This document shows positions 35,912 through 44,927 of a stretch of 64,000 nt of DNA, one piece after another. The DNA lies in contig CAZIYJ010000001.1 in assembly GCA_964543475.1 (NCBI GenBank), forward strand, positions 496,001 through 560,000, given 5' to 3'. The stretch's first letter is position 1; each line of letters opens with the position of its first letter. Made by a program: the position numbers and the translations under genes. This DNA comes from JAYSYM01 sp964543475 (GTDB lineage Bacteria > Bdellovibrionota > Bdellovibrionia > Bdellovibrionales > JAMPXM01). A model generated the notes under the pieces. The model was given only the letters and a program-made list of their open reading frames with translations. It was not told the DNA's origin and ran no database searches.

Positions 35912-37405
35912 GTGACTCGAAACAAGGTTCAAAAAATTTATAAGATGATTGTTCTCGTCAGTGATCCTGGCGAATTGCGAACGACCTTCGAGCAACTCAA
36001 AGTACGCGACATTTTGGTCTATCCGATTAGTTCAGTCGAAGCCGCGATGAAGATTATCCAAAGCGGTGCAGTCGACTACTGCATGTTAAGCGTCGACAAT
36101 CCTAAAATCGATATTTATGAATTGCCGCAAAAAATTGAAAACGAACTCAATGTGCCAGTCATCGCAATTTCAGAGCTTCGCGATAAGCAGAGTATGTGGC
36201 GCCTCACAAAAGTTAAGACGAAGAACATTCTCTACTCGAAAGCGAATGCGCAAAACATTTACCAGCGAATTCAGTTAATTCGTAGTGCCCAAAAAGCTTT
36301 CCAAACGAAAGCTGCGCAACTTGCAAATTTAGCAAAGTTAAAAATGGCGGAGCAGGAGCGAGCTGAAGCCCGCGAGAGTATGTGGAATGAGCAACGCCGT
36401 AAAGCGGCCGAAGGCAAGAATAAGAAGATCGTTCTACTAAGAGAAGATAAGGCGAGTAAAGTTGAAACGAAAGTTCGTCTTCTCACTCCGCCTCTCAACA
36501 AGGCCCAAACTATTGGGACAGTGAAGTTGACCGTGGAGACAAAGTTCAGACTCCCACCTGTGAAAACGAAGTTCACCGAGATCTTAAACACTCCTGTTCG
36601 CATGCTTGCGCCTTTGACTCAGAAATCATTTTATAAACATTTGGATTTAGTCACGAGTGAACAAGGGCCAATTGAATTCTCGGATATCGAAGACGGTGGA
36701 ATAGCTGCAACTTTGCGACAGCCCGAAGACATGCAGAAAATCATGAGTGGCTGTTTGAACAATGTTCTAAGTCAGTTTTGCAATCCGAACGCATTAGTTC
36801 CTCAGCGGAACGATAGCTACACTCGCTCAATGGTAATTGCGATCAACTCTAAAAATTTAGTTGGGACATTCATTATCGCCGCGCAGACTGATGTTCCGAA
36901 GCTTGGTGATGTACAAACGCAGCTCTATGATTATTTAAGAACTTTCGGTTTCGACTGGACTCAAGACGAAATCAAAGTCGAACTCCTCACTGAACAAATG
37001 GTACCTGCAGATTTGATTACATCTGGAGTCTACGTTGCTGGCGTATCAGATGAGAATGAAGTTGCAATTGTCTTTTATCCAGAGGCGGTTCAGGTTCCAG
37101 AACTGGGTCTCACCAGCAGCACTCAGCATCTTCTTGATCCCAAAAACTTAGTTAAAGATACGCGCATCAATTTTGATATTTACCTTCATTTGAGAATGAA
37201 CGGTCGCGATATTCATTACGTGAAAATCGGAACTGAGATCAGCCAACGACAAATCGAAAAGCTTCAGACCACCGGAATTTCGCCATTTGTTCCTCGCGAG
37301 CAACTCAAAAATCTTAACGAGTATGTCTTACTCCAACGTCTTTTAAAGCTTGTGAATCCTGATGAAGTCGACCAAGAGATTATCGAGCTACTTCGAATTT
37401 CTTAA
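35912..37405 (+). CDS. Protein with degenerate receiver domain and unrecognised C-terminal domain
   Basis: 497-aa cytoplasmic protein, GTG start with TAGGGGA about nine bases upstream. Residues about 10-125 resemble a receiver (IVLVSDPGELRTTFEQL, then DYCMLSVDNPKID), but the phosphoacceptor position appears to be serine instead of aspartate, so it is probably a pseudo-receiver. A charged helical linker (130-190) follows. The C-terminal half (about 235-497) has repeated alpha/beta segments such as RSMVIAINSKNLVGTFIIAAQ and FDIYLHLRMNGRDIHYVKIGTEISQRQIEKL, which I cannot place. No neighbour explains it. Confidence 0.75.
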   Translation: MTRNKVQKIYKMIVLVSDPGELRTTFEQLKVRDILVYPISSVEAAMKIIQSGAVDYCMLSVDNPKIDIYELPQKIENELNVPVIAISELRDKQSMWRLTKVKTKNILYSKANAQNIYQRIQLIRSAQKAFQTKAAQLANLAKLKMAEQERAEARESMWNEQRRKAAEGKNKKIVLLREDKASKVETKVRLLTPPLNKAQTIGTVKLTVETKFRLPPVKTKFTEILNTPVRMLAPLTQKSFYKHLDLVTSEQGPIEFSDIEDGGIAATLRQPEDMQKIMSGCLNNVLSQFCNPNALVPQRNDSYTRSMVIAINSKNLVGTFIIAAQTDVPKLGDVQTQLYDYLRTFGFDWTQDEIKVELLTEQMVPADLITSGVYVAGVSDENEVAIVFYPEAVQVPELGLTSSTQHLLDPKNLVKDTRINFDIYLHLRMNGRDIHYVKIGTEISQRQIEKLQTTGISPFVPREQLKNLNEYVLLQRLLKLVNPDEVDQEIIELLRIS

Positions 37406-37564
37406 GGTAGGCCCGAACCTTCTTGCGACTAACTTTTGGCCACTCAAATAAAATTTACTTCAACTTTGTTAGTTTTAAGTAAGGCTACCCGCCAAAGTTG
37501 AAAACCCACTCCCATTCAAGATACTCTCCTCGACGTAATGAAACCGAATAATCCCGGAGGATTT

Positions 37565-37876
37565 GTGAAAGCTATCTTAGTTGCTCTAATTTTGTCGTCA
37601 GGTTCAATTGCGCTAGCTGACACCCTCGAGTGCAAACTTGTTGTAAATGGACAAGTTTCGCGTGGATACGGCGATCGTATCGCTGCCGGCGCCGAGCTTG
37701 GCGGTACGGTTTGCACGGGTAAACTTGATGGGCGCCAATTGTCTGTTAATGTCGTGGACAAGGGTGGCTTCAGTCACTTTGCTCAATCGACAGGGGAAAC
37801 TATTGTGATCATCGACGGCGGAAGTTCAGATAAAGAAGTTTACGCCCGCTCATTCTGCTCATGCTCAAGCATGTAG
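37565..37876 (+). CDS. Small secreted cysteine-containing protein
   Basis: 103-aa exported protein. GTG 37565 is chosen for GGAGG (37556-37560) just upstream and for the signal peptide it yields (KAILVALILSSGSIALA, cleavage before DTLEC); ATG 37538 would add nine polar residues. The mature chain is beta-rich with cysteines at CKL, VCTG and a terminal FCSCSSM. Unknown function. A strong GNRA-loop terminator follows. Confidence 0.7.
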   Translation: MKAILVALILSSGSIALADTLECKLVVNGQVSRGYGDRIAAGAELGGTVCTGKLDGRQLSVNVVDKGGFSHFAQSTGETIVIIDGGSSDKEVYARSFCSCSSM

Positions 37877-37909
37877 TTGAGTCGGACCTTTCGAAAATAA
37901 CGTAGGCCA

Positions 37910-37940
37910 AAAAAAACCCAGCTGCGAAGCTGGGTTTTTT
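37910..37940. terminator. Bidirectional terminator before rpsI end
   Basis: AACCCAGCT (37915-37923) pairs with AGCTGGGTT (37928-37936) around a GCGA tetraloop, flanked by A-tract and T-tract, so it can stop both the plus-strand secreted-protein gene and the minus-strand ribosomal operon. Confidence 0.9.
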
Positions 37941-37969
37941 CGTTCTTTCGCTGTGAGAGCGAATGAAGA

Positions 37970-38377
37970 TTAGCGTTTTGAGTATTGGTAGCGACGACGT
38001 GCACCAGCGCGGCCGTACTTCTTACGTTCAACCATACGAGGGTCACGAGTTAAGAAGCCTGCAGCTTTTAGTGCTGGGCGAAGAGTTTCGTCGAATGCAA
38101 CGAGTGCGCGAGAGATGCCGTGGCGAATTGCACCGGCTTGTCCAGATTCTCCGCCGCCAGCAACCGTTACCATCAAGTCGAATTTGCCTTGAGAGTTAAC
38201 GATTTGGAATGGCTGCATGATCACCATGCGAGAAGTTGCTTTTGAAAGATATTTTTCAGGAGTGTGACCGTTAACAGTGACTTTGCCTGAACCTGGCTTC
38301 AAGAAAACGCGAGCTGAGCTCGTTTTACGTCGGCCGGTAGCGTAGAAATGTTTAGTTGCTGCTGCTGCTTTCGCCAT
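37970..38377 (-). CDS. rpsI: 30S ribosomal protein S9
   Basis: 135-aa ribosomal protein with the S9 signatures YATGRRKTSSARVFL, GGGESGQAGAIRHGISRAL and the basic end DPRMVERKKYGRAGARRRYQYSKR that reaches into the P site. A GGAG site lies eight bases upstream. Paired with rplM as in most bacteria. Confidence 0.98.
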   Translation of the reverse strand: MAKAAAATKHFYATGRRKTSSARVFLKPGSGKVTVNGHTPEKYLSKATSRMVIMQPFQIVNSQGKFDLMVTVAGGGESGQAGAIRHGISRALVAFDETLRPALKAAGFLTRDPRMVERKKYGRAGARRRYQYSKR

Positions 38378-38392
38378 TAATCAGATCTCCGT

Positions 38393-38827
38393 TTACTTTA
38401 AAGTCAGCGTCTCAGGCTTTTGAGCAGCGTGAGGGTGGTCTGAACCTTTGTATGCTTTAAGTTTTGTAAGTAGTCGGCTAGCAAGTTTGTTATTCGGAAG
38501 CATGCCTTCAACCGCGTCTTTAATAATGAAAGTAGGATCGAAATCCCGCATTTCAGAAGCTGAGCGTGAACGAAGATGTCCGAAGTAACCAGAGTGACGG
38601 TAATATTGTTTTACGTCCCACTTTTTGCCGGTCATTTCGATTTTCTCTGAATTGATAACGATAACGAAGTCGCCCATGTCAGCGTTAGGTGTGAAAGTGG
38701 GCTTATGTTTGCCACGAAGAATGCTGGCAATTTCTGTGCACATACGACCTAGGTTCTTGCCGGTCGCATCGACGATCCACCACTTTTGCTCAACTGTATC
38801 GTTCCCTGATGGGTTCCAAGTTCTCAT
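38393..38827 (-). CDS. rplM: 50S ribosomal protein L13
   Basis: 144-aa ribosomal protein (family about 142). ATG 38827 is chosen over an upstream in-frame codon because GGAG lies at normal spacing and it gives the conserved N-terminus MRTW...WWIVDATGKNLGRM. Also visible are GKHKPTFTPNADMGDFVIVIN and the VEGMLPNNKLASRLLTKLK segment. Fifteen bases before rpsI. Confidence 0.97.
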   Translation of the reverse strand: MRTWNPSGNDTVEQKWWIVDATGKNLGRMCTEIASILRGKHKPTFTPNADMGDFVIVINSEKIEMTGKKWDVKQYYRHSGYFGHLRSRSASEMRDFDPTFIIKDAVEGMLPNNKLASRLLTKLKAYKGSDHPHAAQKPETLTLK

Positions 38828-38861
38828 AAAGACTCCAAAAAATTTTACCGAGTCATCGGTT

Positions 38862-39677
38862 TTAGAGTTTGCGGCACTGGTTGTCAAGGGCTGGGGGATA
38901 ATAAACCCGAGTCAGATAAAGGCCTTGGGGCGGGGCTGTGGGACCAGCTTTACGGCGGTCGAGTGTCTCTAAAATCTCTTTAATTCGCTTAGGAGATTCC
39001 TTCTCTTGATTCATCTCAATCAGCGTACCGACGATGTTCCGCACCATTTGTTTTAGAAAGCCATTTCCGGTGACCGCGAACTCAACTGTGTCTTCGCTCT
39101 GGCGTGTCCATTGTGCCGCCAGAATCTCCCTGACCGTACTTTTGACTTCAGTTCCAGCGCTCTGAAAAGCCTTAAAGTCCTGTTTTCCCAAAAGAAATTC
39201 GGAAGCTTCGTTTAAGAAATCGAGATCAAGCGGATTTCGGCGGTGGTAGCTGTATCGGAATCTTAAGGCGCTCGGCACTTCACGGTTTAAAACCACATAA
39301 TGGTAGGTCTTCTTAATGCTCGAAGACATTGCATGAAAGTCGTTTGGTGCGTGAAAAGCCTCTTTTACGACAATTGATGGCGGGAGGAAGCCGCGTAATC
39401 CATATGTAAGATTAACAGTGTCGGGGTGTCGATCCATGTCGAAGTGAGCGACTTGCCCTACGGCATGCACGCCCGAATCGGTGCGCCCAGCTCCCTGAAT
39501 CAAAATAGTTTCGCCCGTGATTTCAGAAAGTGCCTTCTCAAGGACCGCTTGAACAGATGTCGCATTGTTTTGGCGCTGCCAACCAGCGAACTCAGTTCCG
39601 TCGTAACTGATCGTTAAGCGAACGCGATGCTCGCCTCTTCGTTTGAATTTTTTCGTTTCTTCAAGCTCTTCTGTCAT
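38862..39677 (-). CDS. truA: tRNA pseudouridine(38-40) synthase
   Basis: 271-aa enzyme isomerising uridines in the tRNA anticodon arm. The catalytic aspartate is D67 in GAGRTDSGVHA. SYDGTEFAGWQRQ at the start and GNGFLKQMVRNIVGTLIEMN near the end are family hallmarks. It sits just upstream of rplM-rpsI in the same direction, a common arrangement for translation genes. No clear ribosome site; the start is taken from similarity. Confidence 0.96.
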   Translation of the reverse strand: MTEELEETKKFKRRGEHRVRLTISYDGTEFAGWQRQNNATSVQAVLEKALSEITGETILIQGAGRTDSGVHAVGQVAHFDMDRHPDTVNLTYGLRGFLPPSIVVKEAFHAPNDFHAMSSSIKKTYHYVVLNREVPSALRFRYSYHRRNPLDLDFLNEASEFLLGKQDFKAFQSAGTEVKSTVREILAAQWTRQSEDTVEFAVTGNGFLKQMVRNIVGTLIEMNQEKESPKRIKEILETLDRRKAGPTAPPQGLYLTRVYYPPALDNQCRKL

Positions 39678-39704
39678 GAGGCAAGGGTTGTACCCGATCC
39701 TCTA

Positions 39705-40658
39705 TTAGAATTCCATCATGATCCCGCCGCTGATGACTCGCGACGTGAAATCGTAGGTATCGTTGAGGCCGAGGATCTCTCGGTATTCGGCTGTGAGATA
39801 GACGTGGTTGACGCCGTACTCGCGGTCAAGATCGCGAACGGCTTTGGGGTCGAGCCAATCAAGTAAGAACGAAGCGCCAAGAGATAAAAATGTTACGGGT
39901 GCGGCGTTAAACTTTAAGTCTCCGTCGTCTCGTATTTCCATGAACGTGAAGTAGCCAGCACCTGCCTCAGCATATGGGATGATCGGTTGTTTTTCATGAA
40001 AGCGAAGGCGGTAGATGGCGCTCACGGTATTTGGGAACATCAGGAATGTGAACTCTTCTGGTGGTGAGTCAAACTGACGAGTGCTGTCGGCAAATTTTCC
40101 TTCACCTTGAACATAAAAAATTCCGGAACCAAGTTTTGCGGCGAATGATCCGAGAAAAGTTTTGAGCTGCCACTCGAAATCAAAAAAGATAGTTGGGATA
40201 TCTTGTTGTTCATAAATTTGAGAGAAGAAAAATCCGTTTTTTGGATTGCGAATTTCGGGAGCTCCGAACATTCCGCCGCGAAACGAAGCGCCAAAAGTCT
40301 TATCTGACTCTTCTACACCGTAGTACCACGTTCCATCTTTACTCTTGTCGATTGGCTTTTCTAAAGTGCTCGTTTGAGTTGCTGGTGCAACAGAAGATGT
40401 TGCAGGTTCATCGATTTCCTCTTGCGCGAAACCTTCTTCAGCCGCGCCTGGGTAAGGAGCTTCAGGTGGAGGAGGAGCTTCATCATCTTGAAGTGAGTCA
40501 CTGATTGCGCTTGGCTCTTGAGTCTCTTGATTTTGTTCTTCAACTTGCAGTTCGCCTTCTTCAACTGGTCCGTCTTGAGCATTGGCCTGAGGCATGTAGT
40601 TAAGCGCAAATGCCAGTAACACAAGTGCAATTAATGCTTTGATTAATTGCACTTTCAC
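39705..40658 (-). CDS. Predicted outer-membrane barrel-like protein with acidic proline-rich linker
   Basis: 317-aa exported protein. A signal peptide (1-27, NAQ-D) leads into an acidic Pro/Glu-rich linker (about 30-95, including PPPPEAP). The rest (105-317) has strand pairs such as YFTFMEIRDD, AAPVTFLSLGASFLLDWL, HVYLTAEYREILGL and ends GGIMMEF with terminal phenylalanine, typical of an outer-membrane barrel. GTG start overlaps the CFI-box gene stop by four bases (GTGA), so the two are translationally coupled and probably work together. Function unknown. Confidence 0.7.
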   Translation of the reverse strand: MKVQLIKALIALVLLAFALNYMPQANAQDGPVEEGELQVEEQNQETQEPSAISDSLQDDEAPPPPEAPYPGAAEEGFAQEEIDEPATSSVAPATQTSTLEKPIDKSKDGTWYYGVEESDKTFGASFRGGMFGAPEIRNPKNGFFFSQIYEQQDIPTIFFDFEWQLKTFLGSFAAKLGSGIFYVQGEGKFADSTRQFDSPPEEFTFLMFPNTVSAIYRLRFHEKQPIIPYAEAGAGYFTFMEIRDDGDLKFNAAPVTFLSLGASFLLDWLDPKAVRDLDREYGVNHVYLTAEYREILGLNDTYDFTSRVISGGIMMEF

Positions 40659-42127
40659 AGCGCCGCCTTTTGCTTACGGCGATAGACGAGATACGCAAAT
40701 GGTGAAGCGAATAGGGCAAACGTAAGAAGTGTAGTCGCAAGAAGACCAATCTTTAACGAAACACGAGCAAATAACCAAATCGGTGAAAGTGCACCGCGGG
40801 TGATCGCACGAGCCGTGTTGCTCTTGGCAATTTTTTTCGCGAAGACCTTCGAGTTCTCGTAATAAAACTTTACGATTTGTCGGCCAACTTTGTTTGAGAG
40901 TAAAAACTGATTTCTAAATTCGCGGAAGGTTTTAACTTTTGCTTCCCAGGGTGAGCCGTAAGCAGCAGTTGCAATGAAGCAGCTCTCGGCGAGTACACCA
41001 AGGACCTCGTCGGGGCGAGCGATGTGACAAGAGTTAGCGAAAAATGTTGTGGCTGAATCCTTGAGGTAGCTTACTGGGCAGTTCTCATCGCCAGTATCGG
41101 GCGTGAAGAGACCAACATTTCTTGCTTGGTCGACATGGCCGATCTTCGTGCAATAGGTGAGACCGTTAGCGAGCCCGGTGATTTCATTTTCCTCGAGCTC
41201 AGGGACGCCGCTTTCATCAGTAGTGATTGCAAGATCGACGAAATTTGACGCTGGAGCGATTGTGTCGAAACCTGCGAGTACAGCTCCGGGTCCCCATCCG
41301 CACTGTTCAAAGAAAACTCTCATCGCGCTGATGTTAATTCCTTCGATCGCCGGAAAGTTTCCGGTTTTACCTAGATTGGTAAGAACTGCTTTTCCGTCTC
41401 CTGATTGAATTGCGTAATCACAAATTGCGATATCGCTTGCGCCGGCAGTGGCGCAACTTACTGGCGCGAGATCGTAGCCAGCGACCGACATCGAATCAGA
41501 AACTGTAAAAGTCACTTGCGAAGATTCATCATCCGCATCGTCGAGCGTGTTGTCGTCATCTTTGGTAACGCCGATGAACAAAGTGTCTGTACCAACTTCA
41601 TTCGTTGCCGTTGGATTACAGCTTGTGTCGACATCGTCCATTTCAGAACAGATATCTTGCCATTCGACGATGATCTCAGCGGTACTTCCTACCGCAACCG
41701 AAGTTGTTCCTACGGCGATCATCGTGGTTTTTTCTTCGTTCATGAGAATCGGGAAACCGGCTTTGGCCGCTGTGAACTGAATCGTAAGGCGAGTGGTTTG
41801 GGTGATTGCCTGAGTGTTACAAGGTGTTGGCGCACCAGCATTTATTGTTGCTGTTGCAGTTGAACATGTGTTGCAGAGTCCAGTGCCAGAACAAACTGCA
41901 CCAGTTGTTGTTGCTGACGCTCCCGAAACTCCCGTCACTCCACCAAAAATTACCGGAGTTTCAGTATCAGCAGAGTTAACGTTTTCAGTACTCGAAGCTC
42001 CGTCGACAGCAATAATTTTGATCGCGCCGAATGCTACGTTTGCAAACGACAGAGTAAAAGCGAATGCGCAGAAATGGGCTGCTAGCGTGTTGGTTCGCTT
42101 AAGTCGTGATGCAAATCTTGGTGTCAT
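40655..42127 (-). CDS. CFI-box C-terminal sorting-domain surface protein
   Basis: 490-aa exported protein: N-terminal signal (about 1-34), a Thr/Ala/Ser-rich and cysteine-containing extracellular region with Asp-rich calcium-like stretches (DDDNTLDDADDES), then a C-terminal module starting at C383 as CFIATAAYGSPWEAKV, a basic amphipathic helix (KTFREFRNQFLLSNKVGRQIVKF), a hydrophobic helix (about 455-479) and a basic tail YRRKQKAAL. This matches the CFI-box C-terminal module, thought to be a sorting or anchoring signal. The overlapping downstream barrel gene is the likely partner. The passenger part is not recognised. Confidence 0.75.
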   Translation of the reverse strand: MTPRFASRLKRTNTLAAHFCAFAFTLSFANVAFGAIKIIAVDGASSTENVNSADTETPVIFGGVTGVSGASATTTGAVCSGTGLCNTCSTATATINAGAPTPCNTQAITQTTRLTIQFTAAKAGFPILMNEEKTTMIAVGTTSVAVGSTAEIIVEWQDICSEMDDVDTSCNPTATNEVGTDTLFIGVTKDDDNTLDDADDESSQVTFTVSDSMSVAGYDLAPVSCATAGASDIAICDYAIQSGDGKAVLTNLGKTGNFPAIEGINISAMRVFFEQCGWGPGAVLAGFDTIAPASNFVDLAITTDESGVPELEENEITGLANGLTYCTKIGHVDQARNVGLFTPDTGDENCPVSYLKDSATTFFANSCHIARPDEVLGVLAESCFIATAAYGSPWEAKVKTFREFRNQFLLSNKVGRQIVKFYYENSKVFAKKIAKSNTARAITRGALSPIWLFARVSLKIGLLATTLLTFALFASPFAYLVYRRKQKAAL

Positions 42128-42139
42128 GAACGTATTGCA

Positions 42140-43201
42140 TCATGCGTGGGGTGTGATGTCAAAAATCCTCTCGGCGATTTGGCATCCGTTGAGAGCAGCA
42201 CCTTTACGTAAATTGTCAGCGACAACCCACATGAGCCACGTATTCGGATCAACAAGGTCACGGTGGACTCTTCCAACGTAAACAGGGTCGGTTCCCGAAG
42301 CAATGACCTGGGTCGGATACGGAACAGACGAAGGTCCTGATGAGACTTTTCGTTCATTGTTCACAAGTTGAATGCCTTTGCCATTTGCCAAGGTTAATTC
42401 GACTTCATTTTTGTCGCTTGGTGCTTTTTCGAGAGTTACCCAAACGGCCTCTGCGTGAGAATTCATTGTCGGAACCCGAACTGCGAATGCAGAAACCGGA
42501 AGATTCGGCTCTCGCAAAATCTTCGAAGTTTCTTTTATGATCTTCATTTCTTCTGAAGTGAATCCTTCGTCGTTAAACGAACCAATTTGCGGAATTGAAT
42601 CAAAGGCAACCGACTTCGAAAAAGTTTTAGATGCCGGTGGCTCTTCAGCCTCAAGAGCAATTTTTGTGTGATCAATTAATTCTTCTAATCCTTCGCGGCC
42701 TGCGCCGCTAACAGATTGATAGCTCGAAACGCGAACTGACTTTAAACCGTATTTTTTTTGAAGTGGAGCTAGGGCCACAACTAACTGAATTGTTGAACAG
42801 TTGGGGTTGGCGATAATTGCTGGAGATTTTAAAGTTGCGAGCAAATCGCCATTTACTTCTGGAACCACAAGATGAACATTTTCATCCATGCGAAATGCAG
42901 CCGAGTTGTCGACGGCATATGCTCCCGCCTTCACTGCCTCTGGGGCCCATTCTTTTGAAATGTCATCGCCTGATGAAAAGAACACAAGATCGAGACCTTC
43001 AAAGCATCCGGGCTTTAGGATTTCAATTTGAAAAGAGCGATCGTTTAATTTTCGCGTTTGGCCTTCAGAGTTTTTGCTCGCGTACAGACGCAGATTTCCG
43101 ACCGGGAAATCGCGCTGCTCTAAAATTTGAAGGAACGTTTCACCAACAACGCCTGTTGCACCGACAACACCGACGTTAATCGCTCGATTAGGGCTTTTCA
43201 T
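42140..43201 (-). CDS. asd: Aspartate-semialdehyde dehydrogenase
   Basis: 353-aa NADP-dependent enzyme of lysine, threonine, methionine and diaminopimelate synthesis. ATG 43201 is chosen since an AGGAG lies seven bases upstream and it gives the standard N-terminus with VGVVGATGVVGETFLQIL. The catalytic cysteine is C135 in ANPNCST, followed by SSYQSVSGAGREGLEEL. It overlaps the pssA stop by 14 bases and precedes the CFI-box gene by 12 bases. DAP supply for peptidoglycan is the cell-wall connection. Confidence 0.96.
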   Translation of the reverse strand: MKSPNRAINVGVVGATGVVGETFLQILEQRDFPVGNLRLYASKNSEGQTRKLNDRSFQIEILKPGCFEGLDLVFFSSGDDISKEWAPEAVKAGAYAVDNSAAFRMDENVHLVVPEVNGDLLATLKSPAIIANPNCSTIQLVVALAPLQKKYGLKSVRVSSYQSVSGAGREGLEELIDHTKIALEAEEPPASKTFSKSVAFDSIPQIGSFNDEGFTSEEMKIIKETSKILREPNLPVSAFAVRVPTMNSHAEAVWVTLEKAPSDKNEVELTLANGKGIQLVNNERKVSSGPSSVPYPTQVIASGTDPVYVGRVHRDLVDPNTWLMWVVADNLRKGAALNGCQIAERIFDITPHA

Positions 43202-44027
43202 ACTCCGACTCCTCATCGTCGACTACCTCATGAAGGTCGTCACCATGCTCGACGGGAGGATTAAGTACACGCTCTGGAGGCGACTTGCCAATTCTTAGTA
43301 TTCCGAAAACGGCACCAAGTACTGCGTAGCTCATGAATACAACAAAAAGCGTAACCTCTGGTCGAATGGCAACGACGACGATCAAGGAAACACCAGCTAC
43401 CAGGTAAGGGAATGGCAATCTGCGTTTTAGGTCGACGTCCTTGAAACTTCTATAGCGGAAGTTGCTCACCATTACAAACGCGAGTAGCAAACTCATCGCA
43501 AGAAGGCCTTCAGAACGCCAAGCTTCTAGCTGAAGTTCTGTAAAGAACAATACGGAGCTCGCAACAATGCCGGCTGCCATTGGAATCGGAAGCCCCTGAA
43601 AATATGCCTTCTCTAGTGACGTTGCTTGAACATTGAATCGAGCAAGGCGAAGTGCACCGCAAGCTGCAAACAAGAAGCTCGCGAGCCAGCCAATTCTGCC
43701 GAAAGGTTGGAGTGCCCATAAGTAAAGTAGAAGCCCCGGTGCTACGCCGAAGCTGACCAAGTCACAAAGCGAGTCGTACTCAGCTCCGAACTGACTCATG
43801 CTTCTCGTCATGCGAGCAACACGTCCATCGAGTGTATCGAAGACTGCAGCTGCGACGATTGCGTAAGAAGCATTGAGATATTCGCCTTTAATGCAGGCGA
43901 TAATTGAATAGAAGCCAAAAAATAAATTTCCGGTTGTGAGTAGATTTGGCAGCACGTAGATGTGCATTCCCATGCGTTGACGGAGACGTTTGCGACCAAG
44001 CTTCACATTTGTATTTTGAATTTCCAT
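43188..44027 (-). CDS. pssA: CDP-diacylglycerol-serine O-phosphatidyltransferase
   Basis: 279-aa inner-membrane enzyme of phosphatidylethanolamine synthesis. The CDP-alcohol phosphotransferase motif is complete: DTLDGRVARMTRSMSQFGAEYDSLCD. The PNLLTTGNLFFGFYSI helix before it and later helices are as expected; a soluble acidic C-terminal tail (about 245-279) is variable. It overlaps asd and is preceded by the kinase-like lipid enzyme gene. Confidence 0.95.
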   Translation of the reverse strand: MEIQNTNVKLGRKRLRQRMGMHIYVLPNLLTTGNLFFGFYSIIACIKGEYLNASYAIVAAAVFDTLDGRVARMTRSMSQFGAEYDSLCDLVSFGVAPGLLLYLWALQPFGRIGWLASFLFAACGALRLARFNVQATSLEKAYFQGLPIPMAAGIVASSVLFFTELQLEAWRSEGLLAMSLLLAFVMVSNFRYRSFKDVDLKRRLPFPYLVAGVSLIVVVAIRPEVTLFVVFMSYAVLGAVFGILRIGKSPPERVLNPPVEHGDDLHEVVDDEESEYEKP

Positions 44028-44070
44028 GGCGTTAGTTTGGTCTAAAAATCGCTCGAGTACAACTAGGTGA

Positions 44071-44718
44071 CTAAAGAGTCACGCCGCCAAAAAGTTGAAA
44101 GAGAACCCAGAGACACGAGGCGCTAATGACGGGGAACGTAAAGTTGTCGTCCATTTTCCCGACTGGAACCAGCTCAGACAGGGCGCCAATGAGTCCCGAT
44201 AAAGGAGCAACAATGAGAACGCGCTCGAGCATGATGTTATTTGAGTAATAGTAAATCGTCGCAACAATTGTGCAGACTCCGAACGCTGCCATTGTTCCCT
44301 GCAGCGTTTTATTTCCCACCAACTTGTCTTTACCAAATCGGATTCCAAAGTAACTTGCGAGAGGGTCGCCGAATGCTAAAAACAGCATCGCCACGTTCAC
44401 GATTTCTTTTTGGTAGAGGAACATAACGAGGGCAAATCCGAGGAGAAGCCAGCTTAACCCAGAAAGGCGGCTGAACTCATGTTGACGCATGAGCGGACCA
44501 ATCACTCTCAACACAAAGCGATTCAACTCTGGATTTCTGCGGCGAAAATAATCGAGTGGAACAATTGTCACGATACCGAGCAAGACGAGGATCCAACAGA
44601 CTTGTGGCGAAGCAAAATTGAACAGGAGGATGAGCATTCCGACCCCTGTCAGATGCCAGATCTTGCGGCTGAGATGGAGGTCGCTTTTATGTCTTAACTC
44701 TTGCTGATGTATGTCCAA
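44071..44718 (-). CDS. Diacylglycerol/polyprenol kinase-like (dolichol/phytol kinase family) membrane protein
   Basis: 215-aa polytopic membrane protein of the SEC59/DGK1/VTE5 CTP-dependent lipid kinase family. TTG 44718 is chosen because AGGAAGTGA lies eight bases upstream and it puts the conserved RKIWHLTGVGMLIL near the start. The family core AFGDPLASYFGIRFGKDKLVGNKTLQGTMAAF is clear, followed by ALSELVPVGKMDDNFTFPV. About seven helices. Placed directly before pssA, it likely makes or recycles a lipid phosphate for phospholipid or isoprenoid metabolism; the exact substrate is unknown. Confidence 0.82.
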   Translation of the reverse strand: MDIHQQELRHKSDLHLSRKIWHLTGVGMLILLFNFASPQVCWILVLLGIVTIVPLDYFRRRNPELNRFVLRVIGPLMRQHEFSRLSGLSWLLLGFALVMFLYQKEIVNVAMLFLAFGDPLASYFGIRFGKDKLVGNKTLQGTMAAFGVCTIVATIYYYSNNIMLERVLIVAPLSGLIGALSELVPVGKMDDNFTFPVISASCLWVLFQLFGGVTL

Positions 44719-44853
44719 TTTCGTCACTTCCTGTTGCTCTGGTAGGATGGCTTTAAATGACGGAAATGACGAGTATTTTTGGCTTTTGATGTAATTTCCT
44801 AAACAACGGTCGATAGTAGGAGCCAAACGTAGGGCCAATTGTCCTATAATTAC

Positions 44854-44859
44854 AGGGGC
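44854..44859 (+). promoter_or_regulatory. Candidate -10 for the 44928 gene
   Basis: TATAAT at 44854-44859 lies 68 bases before the TTG start at 44928 in a 209-base divergent intergenic region. No good -35 is seen, so support is limited. Confidence 0.4.
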
Positions 44860-44927
44860 TTAAGTATGGGTCCAGTTGCAAAATCAAGCCCGAAACTTGC
44901 ACTGTTTGGCCCTTGGAGAAGTGTACC

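Noticed and set aside
38828..38887. Upstream extension of rplM
   Set aside because: The 20 extra residues are absent from L13 proteins, and GGAG precedes ATG 38827 at normal spacing.
44719..44927. Possible longer N-terminus of the lipid kinase-like gene starting near 44838
   Set aside because: The added 40 residues are not conserved-looking, and the AGGAAGTGA site favours TTG 44718.
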